A DNA stretch of 64,000 nucleotides from Plazaster borealis (lineage: Eukaryota > Echinodermata > Asteroidea > Forcipulatida > Labidiasteridae). A program made the position numbers and the translations under genes. Positions 1 to 12,800 of the stretch are shown here, piece by piece (position 1 is the first letter of the stretch; each line of letters starts with the position of its first letter). Below the pieces are notes generated by a model, which saw only the letters and a list, made by a program, of their open reading frames with translations, ran no database searches and had not been told where the DNA came from. The stretch lies in assembly GCA_021014325.1 (NCBI GenBank), contig CM037463.1, positions 8,191,001-8,255,000 on the forward strand, given 5' to 3'.

Positions 1-284
1 AAATGGTGAGCCTTGACTCTAATTGTATTTATGCGATGCAGTACACGTGCAAATTGGTTAAAACTGTTCAAACTGACCGTCCAATCGGCAATTTCCTCTC
101 ACGGGGTCAGTGCCATGCTCAATTACCTCAATGGTTCCATGCACATAAATCAAGAAAATGTTACAACCGAGGATACTCAACAGTTACAGTAACATGTTTT
201 CTATAAGTTTATATAATGTAGGCCTTTATGAAATGAAAACTGCACAGGCTAAAGGGTTAAAGGGACATTGAGAAAAAATGATAG

Positions 285-425
285 TATTATGACTTAATAT
301 CGCATATGACTTATATCTCACAATCATGAATAAGCATAAGTCATAATTATAATTATGAGATATTAAGTCATAATTATGACTGACACTAAGTCATAATTAT
401 GAGATGCAACTCATAATTTCGACTT
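285..425. repeat. Short AT array with cataattatga units
   Basis: The palindrome-like word tcataattatga recurs at irregular spacing of 20-50 bases. It resembles a microsatellite-type cluster. No gene is implied. Confidence 0.6.
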
Positions 426-2802
426 TATTTGTCTTTCTCTCTTTATGTCCCTGTAACGCTTCTGCAAAGTTGTCGTGCAAGGCAATAAAAAACACACAAA
501 AAAAACCACACCCATGAAGCCATCTAGTTTTTCTCAATGGTGAGGACTTTGTCCAAGCTCAAAATAAAGTTACTTTCTATGTACTACATTATTTGATTTA
601 GGAATTAAACTCATACAATTCCTTTGGTTTACACTACCCACACCGTCCAACCGATCCGGCTTATAAACCTTCGGCATGGATTCTCATTCTCAGCTCATTT
701 TGATTGATGCATCGATTAAGCAACGGTTAGGCCTATTTGTGGGGTCTCCAAATCCGATATTCTAGAGTCGACCGACAGAATTTTTATGCAGAATAATTTT
801 TCCAGAGGATGGTTTTGGCCTATCGGTATATAGTTTTGTCTCGATAATCATGGACTTTGTCTACCTATGTAATACAACCACCTGCACCTTCACTGAAAAT
901 TCGTGACAAGCCGTGACAATCCACAAAAATGATAATTGTTTGTGTGGAGTTGCATAAGGTTTGTCAGCGCCAAGAACGGGGGCATTTCGTCTCATCAACA
1001 CAGTGGGGTTCACTTAGGTACTCGGAGCCAGGCGCCCCCTTGTGTTGCCGTATCCACGCAACTACTTCATGTTTGTCATTTTCCCTCGCTCCGAGGAAGT
1101 GGGGAAATTTAGATTAGTAGAACGACTGACGCCAGTTGTGTAGACACGGTGAGTAGAGGATCCACCTCCACGGGAAGTCAGTTAGCACAATGAAGCCGGT
1201 TACCAAGTAACACTCCCTATATGGTATACAAAACTTAAGTTGGTTACCGGCAAACCTGCTAAGCGAACCTTTTTACAGCAGCCTCCGTGAGCATGACCCT
1301 TGACCTTGTGTGAAAGTGCATTCGTTATAATTCATGCCTATTAAAAGAAACGATCTCTTTTCATTAAATATAGACTTCAAGAATAAAATATGCGAGTCGC
1401 CGAGTAAACATGGATCACTGATAAGGTTTATCACCTCAGACCATAAGAAATTCCCACCTAGGAAAATTTAGAATCTTCTCTTGTTTATTTGAGTATGAAA
1501 CAATTTGCTGACAAGCCAGGATAAGATTTATGAATGTCTATGACAGGCCGTCCTCCATTTCTGTATATCAGTGTCAGGTTTGTATATACGGCGACCCGTG
1601 GCATCCGAAAGGAATGCTGGTCTATACATAATGCTTCGCCACCAGTCGCTCCTTCCTTCGAATTATGAAGATAAGATTTCTTTTCGCTGTAGGCCTACAA
1701 TCTTTTAAAGCTACGGTGCAGTTGATGTGGTGAGGACTGGGATTGACAAACGAAATTATATTTTTATTATTTTTATTTACCGAATCGAAATAATATTTCA
1801 TTCCCTCGAAAAAATATTTATTTCCCTCGAAAACCATACTTATTTCCCTCGAAAACCATACTTATTTCCCTCGTAATATTATATGGAGGGACGAAATAAT
1901 AATAGTAAAAAACACATTGTCCCTTTACGGGCACCGTACAACGATACTTTTTATTAATTTTATACCACCATGCCTGCAACTATTGTCCAGGTGAAATAGT
2001 GCAGTTTTTCGGAGAAATGTCATTTCCAGCCCTTATTCTTATTTCGATTTTGAAAAATCAAATTCAGAAAGTGAAGCAAAAGTTATCCCATGGACTTTCT
2101 CGTTTGAAGACATTTTCTCAAGTTGGATAAACCAATATGTGTAATGTAGATTTTTCCCTCTGCTTTTCGGCAAATAAGAGGCCAAGTTCAACGACGCCTT
2201 ATTTTATAGTCGCACGAAATTGAAAGCTCCTAAAAACAGTCATTCAATTTCACTGTGTAAGCAAAAAATAATGTGCTTTTGCGTCATGCGATTGTATGTT
2301 TGTCATGTATGTTCACGTGGTGGCTTATTTTGATTGCTGCAATTGAAATAAGTAATATTGGAGGTCATTAAAAATAATTATATATTCCTGAAAGTATTAA
2401 CAGACGGGCATATTTCTCTGGAGGGTTGGCACTGGTATAAACTCAACCAGTAAACAATTTAACAATTTACTCAGACAACATTCAAATTCGCAGCAGCTTT
2501 TCGATGAAATCTCTACAATTGTGCCAACTCTCATTGCTAAATTCAATACCGATTTCGCATGGCTAAAAGGAACGCCTAAAATTATAAGTTTAATTGAGTA
2601 TACTTCGAATGCCTCAAACTAAAAAAACTGAATGACGATTTTTACTGAAGAGGCAAAGTCAGTTTAATACGAATGCATGCCTGTGAAACAGGCTGCCCCT
2701 TTTTGCCGAAACTAACCGGGAAAACCCATCTTAAAAATTGAGGATTGGAATGAATGTTCTCTTTAAAAAACGATGTGTTTACACTAGTAGTCTGTATGTC
2801 AA

Positions 2803-2935
2803 GGCCCTTTTCAAAACTATGGCTCCGGCTTTGGCTCCGGCTTTGGTTCCGGCTTTGGCTCCGGCTTTGGCTCCGGCTTAGACTCCGGCTTTGGCTCCGG
2901 CTTTGACTCCGGCTTAGACTCTGCTTGCCAATTTA
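2803..2935. repeat. GGCTCC/GGCTTT hexamer array, one-armed foldback element
   Basis: Begins ggcccttttcaaaactatgg, then tggctccggctt-type 12-bp repeats to about 2930. The opening matches the ends of the foldback elements at 52344, 55608 and 26283, but the second arm is missing here. Confidence 0.6.
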
Positions 2936-3277
2936 AAGCCTTGTACGGATAGTGCACGTCGTATTAATTAAAAATGAATGACGGATTGAGCCAAGTTGGA
3001 GCAGAAATTCATCAACTCTTTCAAAATTATCCTCAATACCCATCTCATCATATTTGCCTACAATACATATTTTGTTTTGCCTCCTGTTCTTTGTGTCATC
3101 AGTTTTTGTCCCTCAGTGTTAAGTTTGAAGTGTACTGTACATTGGGCGCCTTTCACATGTACTGGTATTTCATTAAGAGCTTGGGCAGAGTTAACCGTCA
3201 AGTGAAAGTTATGAAGGAAACTTCTCGGTGGATTACTTCGTGAAATGTGATTGCGATTATGATTTTTCTGTTTTCAG

Positions 3278-3816
3278 ATGTTAAAGATTTGCTGCAGTTC
3301 ATGTCCCTGTCGTCGTTCCCTGCTGGTGTGCGTCGATCCCCCCGTCGGTGGAGAGCCTTTCACATTTCACAAGACGCCGTCTTGAAGGTTCCAATCTCCA
3401 CCGTCTATCCGCAAGGCTTTCCTGAAGAGTTCTCCATCCTCATGGTGGTCAAGCCGCCCCGCTACTTCGCCAGTAACCTCAACGGGTACCTCTACGCGGT
3501 GCTGATCACCGGAGCGGACGGGGAGGTCCAGCTCGGGGTCCAACTGAGCTCGTCTCCCGCACTGGTCTTCAGCCGACGGGATGCCGTGACCGGCAAGATG
3601 CGCCCGGACGCCGTCAGTTTCTCCGGCTACTCGGTCTTGGAGAGGAAGTGGCACATGTTGGCCTTTAGCGTGAGAAAGGATTCGGTGACGATGTTCGCTG
3701 ATTGCACCAAGGAGTTTGGAGTGGAGCTGGAGGACGGTGCGGCGATTAGAGTGAACGGACCGGGCGATATTTCCATCGGGAACTCCAAGCCTAACATGAT
3801 CGACATGTACTTTGAG
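3278..3816 (+). CDS. Exon: TSPN / laminin-G-like domain, main part
   Basis: Acceptor ttttcag precedes 3278 and donor gtatat follows 3816. The frame enters with two bases of a split codon and leaves in phase 0. The translation has the pattern of fibrillar-collagen and thrombospondin N-terminal domains: [14 protein letters not shown], then a Gly/Val-rich strand (GEVQLGVQL), a WHMLAFSVR strand, one Cys (ADCTKEF) and DISIGNSKP near the end. GC content is well above the flanking AT-rich DNA. The ATG at 3278 is out of frame with the domain, so it is not the start. Confidence 0.9.
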
Positions 3817-6800
3817 GTATATAAATTGAAAAGAATGAGACCCGATTATGCAATGTGTTTACACGCCTCGTATTTCTGTTTATTTTTCACATAAATACAA
3901 TCTAAAAGCCCATCGATCAAGTTGCTCTGAGGGTCCATTTTTTGGTCCCTGATTTATAGTTAGGACTTGATGTATAAAGTAGCCAAGTCTGAAGAAGTGA
4001 CGTAGTCAAAGTGGAGGTGGGGGGGGGGGGTAATTGAACCAAAATAACAGGAGATAAACCAGCGGTTATTTTTTTGCTAGAATGGAAATCATTACGAAAG
4101 TCGTACAGTTTGCTTAAACTCAGAGGATTTCACTGCAGTGTCATCGATCATAATGTTGTCATGATCAATTCAACTCAAATCATACATAATGAATTGCAAT
4201 TAGACATAGGGAGACGATTCAACATTACCCTTGTAATTTTCCTCTTCCTTTCCCAATGGACTCACTAACTGCGATACAACAAATTGCTCCATGAAACAAA
4301 ATCTTGTTCCAGGCCCGCTTTTTACGCAGATTTAACGTCCTGGCTGAGTTTAATTGCCAGTGCTTAGTCTTGACTCAAGTCGGCAACGTACCTCGAGGTC
4401 CTATGAGTTCAAGTTTTATAGAACTGGATTTTTAGAGCTGCTTGTGGTAACTTGAGATCACTGGTTAACTCCCAATGTATATTTTGGACAATAAAGACTA
4501 ATTTGTTTTGTAAAGAATAATTTCAACTTTTGGATTTGCCCTCTGATTTACATACACTGCAAAAACTGTGGTGTTAAATTTACACCATGGGTGTTGATCT
4601 GTTGGACAATAAAACTAATTTGTATTGTAAAGAATAATTTCAACTTTTGGATTTGCCCTCTGATTTACATACACTGCAAAAACTGCGATGTTAAATTTAC
4701 ACCATGGGTGTTGTGGCACATATATACCACACGAATATACAATGTACACCATAGGGCGTTAAAATAACACAAATTTCAGCAGAAACAACTCGTTGGTGTT
4801 ATTTTAACACCCTATGGTGTTAGTTTGATTCTTTCTACAGTATTGTATATGTGACGACCCCCATGGTGCCAATTTTAACACCCCGGTTTTTGCAGTGTAC
4901 CAAGTTCATAGTTTCTAGCCATTTTGATTGTTTTAGAACGGAGATACCAAAAATGACCTTATAATAGACCATGTAACCTTTGTTTACACAAATTTGTACA
5001 TGCCTGTAGGAAATCCAGGCTCTGTGGCTCTTTTGTAAATTGTGATGTCATTAGGTTACATTGTCTATTGAGCAAAAACGGTGGATTGGGTAATTCCAAC
5101 GTGGAAAAGTGTTACCAAGGTCAATATATTTTTTAGGGAAATTCCTGACAAGAGAATTTCCATTTTTAGTATACCGACACTTTTTATTTCACTGTGTTAA
5201 ACGATCTCATCTTATATTTCAATTATTGTGTTTGTCACACTTGGCTTGCCCCCTCAGCATTCAATTATGCTAAACTTCTAAACACAAAATGCCTACAAAA
5301 ATATCTAAAACAAGGAATTTTTATTTCACGGAAATTAGTTTTAAAAAAAGTATGAATATTACCAAAGGTGTCGAACATAAATGACAACAAATTGCACACA
5401 AGGTCCTGTAGCTTATAATTCAGACAAAAAAAGAGAACATTGCATATTTTACAACTACCCGACTCTTTCTTATTCGCAAATGGTAAATGGAAGCCAAACG
5501 TAATCACACCAACTCAAACAGAAAATGTCTCGCGAGCAGCAGCAGAATAATTTATATCGTGGAAAGTTCCTAATTATTTTTCTCTCCACCAAACCATTCC
5601 CCAGGGAGACATAGAGCAACTGGCATTGATCAACGACCCGGAAGCCGCAGCCTTGCAATGTTCCATGCCCATGGGAACGGTGAGTTGCCAGGCCTTCTTT
5701 CAAATATGTTTTATTTTTTCTGACTAATTTTGCCATTAGTATACCCGATCCCTTCGAGGGATACTATGTGATTGTTTGCATGTGTGGTGGTGATGAACTT
5801 GTTAAAGATGTGCAATGTGCAGTTGGCTGACAAGGTAACACATGGATGCAGAATTATCAATATTGTCCTTTTCATTAATGAACTTAACAAATTGAATTAA
5901 CGAATTTATAAACTTCATTGGGGATCCTTTGCAACAAGTTAAGTGTTTCATATAACTGAAATACTTGAAGGAATGTACTCTCACATATAAACTTGTTCCC
6001 GTACCTTTGATTTATTTCAATATTGCAATACACGCATAATACAGGTACACGTATGATGGACCCTCTTGTGTCAAGTTTTAAAGGCACTGTACACGTTTGG
6101 TAATTACTCAAAATACATATTAGCATAAAAACTTACTCGGTAACGAGCAACGGAGAGCTGTTGATAGTATAACACATTGTGAGAAACGACTCCCTCTGAA
6201 GTAACGTAGTTTTTGAGAAAGAGGTAATTTCTCACTCAAATAATAAAAAGACTTCTTGCAAGAAGCCTTTTATTCCTATCTGAAAGCACACAAATTTGTA
6301 CAACAAGGGTGTTTTTTCTTTCATAATTTTCTTGCAACTTCAATGACCAATTAAGCCCAAATTTTCACAGGCTTGTTATTTGATGCAGATGTTGGGATAC
6401 ACCAAGTGAGAATACTGGTCTTAGACAATTCCCAAACGTGTTCAGTGCATTTAAGCATATATAGTAAAACGTCTTCGACATCGGTTTTGTTTCTTGTGTT
6501 TATTAGTAAGGGGAAGGGGGGTGGAGTGGCATATGCAAATTGTATCCAGAATGCAGTGGTTAGATGGCGATCATTGTAGCTATCAAACACTTTACAGAGA
6601 ACAGGTACTGCGAGGCAACAATTTAAAATTACTGACGAAGAGCAGAAAGCAATACGGTAATATTCCACCAAGATCCTGTAGTAAGAATGCGATATTATTT
6701 GTTTTGTTTTGTTGGGGTGTTTGTTTGTTTGTTTGTTTGTTTGTTTAGATGATCTTCCCAAAAAGGAAACTCAGCAAAGCTCCCGCAAGGGGAAACAGCC

Positions 6801-9800
6801 AATCTCTCTCTCACACACACACATTGGTTTAACGTCTATATGATTATGAATTGCACAAATCAATTGTGATTCAGTGATTATAGACGACAAAATACTTATT
6901 CTAGTCATTGTGAAATCAGTGGTTATCTTGGCCGGGATTCGAACCCACAACCTTGTGATTGCACGTCCTGCATTTAGTCTAACCATTTCGAGCACTTGAA
7001 AAGCATTCATTTCAATTTAAGACCATAAGCCATTTTGAGGTATGGTGGATACAATACTATGGCACTGTTAGGTTTGGGTAACTTTGTCTGTATACACCCA
7101 AACCCAACAGTGCACTCCTATAATAGTGTCCACCATACCTCAAAAATGCTAATTGTGTTGGGGTTATTACAAGTTTTTGTTTTCACCAACAGTTCGCCTC
7201 GGAATCGACTTGGACCGCATTAAACATCACGGACGATCTGCAGAAAGACACGGACAGTCATCTCACTCTCCCAGTTCTCCACAGCGGCACGACGGTCAAA
7301 CCCAGACCGAAGAGTCCCGGTAAAGAATCGACCACAATGGAAGATCCACCAACCATGCCGACTGTACATCGGCACGATGAGAGTGGATCCACCAATGACG
7401 AACAGCCTTACAACGGAGCCATCCCTGAAAATGTTTTCCCGTTGCTAACAGAGCACCCTGATGAACTACAGACAACCACGGCGGTGCCATTTTATAATGA
7501 AAACTTTTTCGATGTCGATATTGACGTCGTCGACTTTGCTCCGGATTACAACAGGTATACGTCGAGTCCGATACCAGACAAGGACATAAACTACAAAGAA
7601 GGCAATGAAATATTCTACGTAGAGCGGCCCGGGTCACCGAATGTTCCTACTTCACCATCAAAAACATCAGTCCCAACAAATCCCTCAAATGTAGTCAATA
7701 ATCTTAGAACTAAAGTAACACCAAATGAGATCCTTGCGACTGCCACTCCCATACCACCAGTAGTTCGTCCAACAATGACGACTCAAACCCCGACATTTCC
7801 CACGACGGTCCCCACGACAGAACCTACGACACTGCCCCGAGTAGAGCCGACGACAAAACCCACGACAACAACTGCCGCAATCCTCGAGGTAGCGCCGACG
7901 ACAGTGCCGTCGAAAGTGACGACCGTTGACAACCTGAGGCGTGAGAGTGCGTACCGGCCGGAGGACGGAGACACGGGGCGGCAGGTCTCTGCTTTCTGGG
8001 GGAACGCCGGGGCGCAGGTAGAGGAAGACAAAGATGGTATGGAGTAGAACAATGTACTGTAATATTGTTTAAATTAATGAAAAAATGTATCAACAAGTAA
8101 CAAAGAAAAACACATTGAGTTAATCTTGTACTCGGTGTTGCACACGTATATTATTCCATTAAATGGTTTTTCATTGTGTGAACTTGTTGGTTTGAGTATT
8201 TTTGTTATCAACACTTTTTAAAATAAATATTTCACTCTGGAGGCAACATGTTAGAATTGGTTTTCATTAATGTAATTGTGCACCATTTTGTTATGAATGT
8301 TTTTGTCTTCGATACATTTTTCACATTTGTTTCCACTCCATACATCATACGAGGTATTGACTGTGATAATGTTACATTCAACTAAGGTGAGTCTCCCGCA
8401 CTTATCGTCCAGTAGCCATCTTGAATAATTATTCATAAATACTCCAGACAGTTTCGCTACTCCTATTGGTGGAGAACGCGTCACGTGGGGGTGTTTAAAC
8501 GGTTGATAAAGACACAGCTGAAGCTGTTTAAGACCGGCTAGCTTCGCGTGTTGGGCGCGCAAGCTCATGTACACCAATTTAAATTACGCAGAACGCAATT
8601 CATAGCTATTAGTAACAGCGCGTAATATGTGTGTACACGCGCGTATACACACCGACCGACGCGCACAAAACATTTTTACAAAAGTTTACAAAAATTTGCA
8701 AACTTCGAAAAATTCGCAAAAGAAACAGTGTGACATTGTCTATAATTGTGATATTATATTGCTTTTTAACATAAGGGCATTTATGAATGGGAATAAAAGA
8801 GTAGTGACTCGTTCTTAAACGGCCGTTTAAAACCTTGCAGGGTCGTGGCCGTGCGATAAAGGCCCTCGCCTTCGGCTCGGGCCTTTATCACACGGCCACG
8901 ACCCTGCCGGTTTTAAACGGCCGTTTAAGAACTCGTCGCCTACTCTTTTATTCCCTTACTAAAGACCAAGCTGAACCTATCTGGTAAATAGTCTGGAATC
9001 CTTGGATGTATTGCTAATTAGTGATACAGTAATCAAATTACCAGTTGTGGAACCAGACAAAGATGGTTGCTCTGCGATAGATGAATATTGGCATTTTACC
9101 CTCTTCGGTGCTGGTTGGTTCTTTAGACTTCTGGCTTTCCTGTTTTCTTTGGTTTCAGCCGATCAAGCTCAAGCCAAAGTCAGGTCCTAGCCAGAACCGA
9201 GGGTTTGAGTTAAGGCCAAAATGCACTTGTTTGCAGTGGAAATCACAGCTCATTGGCTCATTGCAATCGACACTCGCAAAAGATCATATCTTCGCTAAAC
9301 ACATGCATGTCGTGTAGTTCATGTTGCCCCAACCTAACGTGCACCTCCGACACGCCAACTGCAAGGGTTGCACTGACTCACTATTTCCCAGTCACTGTCA
9401 GTCATAATGTCTCATTGAATAATCATAACTAACATGCATTGATCCAGTTACACGAAACTATTAAAAATAGTTAACAAATTTATGCCAACACGTTTACAAA
9501 TGCTATTAAAAACAAAGTAATGATTAATTTCTTATTTTTTTTTGTAGCAAACTGGTCCACTTGGAGCACATGTAGCAGAACGTGTGGCACTGGTACCCGG
9601 TATCGCTTCACGCGCTGTCGACCCGGCTCCAAACTACGGGACTGTAAAACAGGGCGGGGGATCGCTGCCCAGACCCTCACGTGCAAACTAGAGAACTGCA
9701 ATGGTAAGTGTAAAGTCTAAATATTAGGCCTGGTCCGAATATTTCATACCCTATGGTGCAGAGCCCCCCCCCACCCCACCCCCCCAAAAAAAATAAATAA

Positions 9801-12800
9801 AAAATAAATAAATAAATAAATAAAATAAAAAATAATACAATTTTCCCGTACTTTAAAACAGAAGTAAGCTACCCCCTAAAATCCCCTTAAGAATTTCTGA
9901 GATTCCTAGCACACAATGAAGCCACAATAGGGGGTGTCTTTAAACAAACACCGAGTTCATATCAAGAGGGTTTTCCCGGTTTGACTAAACCCGTGTTCCA
10001 GCGACCTTTAGAACTGCCATTCTTTCAGGCACTTTATAATAATACATTGCCTGGTGAATCTCTAATTTCTAAGGTTTTTAAAAAGTAGAAAAAACCTTTC
10101 ATATAACGTCAATTATCGCCACATGCAGCATTCAGTTACAGGAGGTCACGTAAAATAACACTCCCTCGGGTGAAATAAACGTGTAGTTCGTGATGATACA
10201 CTATTACACGAAACTATAAACAACGGTTTATTACTTCTGCAGATTCATCTTTCCATTTCTCTTGCATAATAATAATAGAAAGTTGTTTCATTAGTTTGAA
10301 ATCAATGAAGGTGGATAGTCACAACAGTTTTAAAGGGTCTGTACACGTTTGGTAATGACTCTGAAAATTAATGGCAATAAAAACTTACTCGGTAAGAAGT
10401 ACAGCAGCTTTGGATTGTATATTCATTTCAAGAAACTTTTTACTTCGAAGTACTGCAGTTATGGAAAAAGATATCACTTGTTTACCCCCCACAAATTTGA
10501 ATCTGAGAAGCGTTACTGACAGTATTGTTTTCAGATTGTGTATTCCAATTGCAGATTATTCTTCCTGCGTGGACATAACCGCTCCATATTTTCGGCAATA
10601 TCTCAAAAACGCTACCACCTTTTGAAATGAAACTTTCACTGGTTAGTTTTATGGTATCTACAACTATATAGGATTGAAACAAACAGTGGGTTCCAATTAC
10701 CAAACGTATACAATCCCTTAAAAGCCTACAAGGGAATAACACATAAGGTCGTTTGAATGGAAAGTACTTTGTTGATTATGTGATGAATGCAATTAATTCC
10801 CATCCACTAGTTTGAAATAAACGAACCATTCCACAAATTTATGAATGTTCCGTCATTTTTGGTGGTCGCGTTTGATTGGAAAAAACCCCCCAACAACCAG
10901 AAAACGCTTCATATAATATTGGCACGGATTACTGCATGATCACCTGCGCGTGCTTATTAGAAAAGATAGTTCCAGAATAATCAAAATAATGTTATCTTTT
11001 CTCGACAGCATTTCAGAAATTAATTTGTGTCTATGGAGGGTTGGAACTGGGTATGAACTATTTAAACCATATGAGCTTCTATAGACTGACAATTTCTCAT
11101 TTTCCCCTGACAGTTACCAATTCTGTACCCATTTTTTTAATGTTATATTTGTTTTTGATAAAAACACACATTGCGCTCTAAAGGTGTCCGCTATGTTACT
11201 GATATCCACACTATGGGGTCAAGGTCGTTTTATAATAAATCTCCACCGCAGGGGGACACAAGTTGAACTTGTCCCTCAGAGGGGAAAAGATGAATTAAAT
11301 AAACTAATGAAGTTATCCAGTTTATTGGTAAAAAATTCTCCAATTGGGCAGCCATTCAATCACCCAGCAGCCCCATTTGGGAAACAGTCTCATCACCGTA
11401 AAAAAAAGAAGGTATACGAACAAGCTTCAACAAAAATATTTGTTTCTTGGGTCGGGAGTCAATTACGGAACATTCGTGGAATTGAAAAAAAAGTATACGA
11501 ACAAGCTTCAGCAAAAATATTTGCTTCTTGGGTCGGGAGTCAAATATGGAACATTCGTGGAATTGAAAAAAATGAAAACGAACAAGCTTCAACAAAAATA
11601 TTTGTTTCTTGGGTCGGGAGTCAATTATGGGACATTCGTGGAGTTAAACCAAAAGTATACGAACAAGCTTGAACAACAATATTTGTTTCTTGGGTCGGGA
11701 GTCAATTACGGAACATTCGTGGAATTGAAAAAAAAGTATATGAACAAGCTTCAGCAAAAATATTTGTTTCTTGGGTCGGGAGTCAATTATGGAACATTCG
11801 TGGAGTTAAACAAAAAGTATACGAACAAGCTTCAACAAAAATATTTGTTTCTTGGGTCGGGAGTCAATTATGGAACATTCGTGGAATTGATGGATCATTC
11901 CAGATTCTTCCCTATCGTCAACCCCCCCCATTTCCCTCCGTCTGACTGATGAGCTTATTAGTGAGATTCTTTCCCACCGGGGTTATCACCTGTTTACAAT
12001 TGATGCAACACCTCTAAAATTCACAGAGTCACCTCCTCATTACCGGCGAGCGAGAGACGGCTGTAGACGGTGATTGCACGCAACAGTCGACCTTGGTGAA
12101 GCGGGGTGAATGGCGGATCAGAGACTAACCTCTACCATTAATTAGTCATTCATTTTTTTTGCGACATCCTCAGTTCACTCTTTTTTTTTTAAAGGCATCG
12201 TACACGTCGTACACTGTCAAAGACCAGTGTTCTCACTTGGTGTATCCCAATATATGCATAAAATAACAAGCCTGTGAAAATTTGGGCTCAATTGGTCATC
12301 GAAGTTGCAAGAATAAGATGAAAGAAAAAACACCCTTGTTGTACAAATTTGTGTGCTTTCAGATAGGAATAAAAACTTCTTGTAAGAAGTTTTTATTATT
12401 TTAGTGAGAAATTAACCTCTTTCTCAAAAACTATGTTACTTCAGAGGGAGTCGTTCCTCACAATGTTTTATACTATCAACAGCTCTCCGTTGCTCGTTAC
12501 CAAGTAAGTTTTTATGCTAACAGATATTTTGAGTAATTACCAAACGTGTACAGTGCCTTTAAACAACGCTTCAACTCTACTGACTTTGTTATCAAAAATG
12601 AAAACAATTTTTAGAACAGCGTCCTCGGTCGTTAAAAGTTGCATGGCCCGATGTTCGCCAGCAGAAATTTCTGTAAATAATTTTTTTCACCGAATGAATT
12701 TATTTCAACTTGTAATTTGTTTTATCATATGCCACGGATAATGCACTATATATACATGTAACATGCAACATTGTTTGCACATGTATAAGAAGTGAGATAG

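Larger units (their letters stand above)
1..3277. other. Upstream region or 5' intron of the TSPN gene; no exon recognised
   Basis: AT-rich DNA with no convincing exon on either strand. Because the exon at 3278 enters in phase 1, most of this is probably intron. It contains an AT palindromic array (285-425), a GGCTCC/GGCTTT minisatellite (2803-2935) and several short open frames without domain content. Confidence 0.5.

Noticed and set aside
2974..3243. Short open frames just before the TSPN exon as a signal-peptide exon
   Set aside because: One frame has a hydrophobic stretch, but there is no good donor in the required phase and the intron would be only about 70 bp. Not supported.
3278..3280. 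ATG at the first base of the TSPN exon as the start codon
   Set aside because: It is out of frame with the TSPN domain and is directly preceded by a strong acceptor (ttttcag).
6915..7000. Functional tRNA gene on the minus strand
   Set aside because: Only B box is good; A box is decayed and no acceptor stem closes. Treated as a SINE or pseudo-tRNA remnant.
11184..11949. Protein gene with 27-residue repeats
   Set aside because: At least three frames on two strands stay open over the same array; no splice or expression support. Kept only as a repeat and a low-interest finding.
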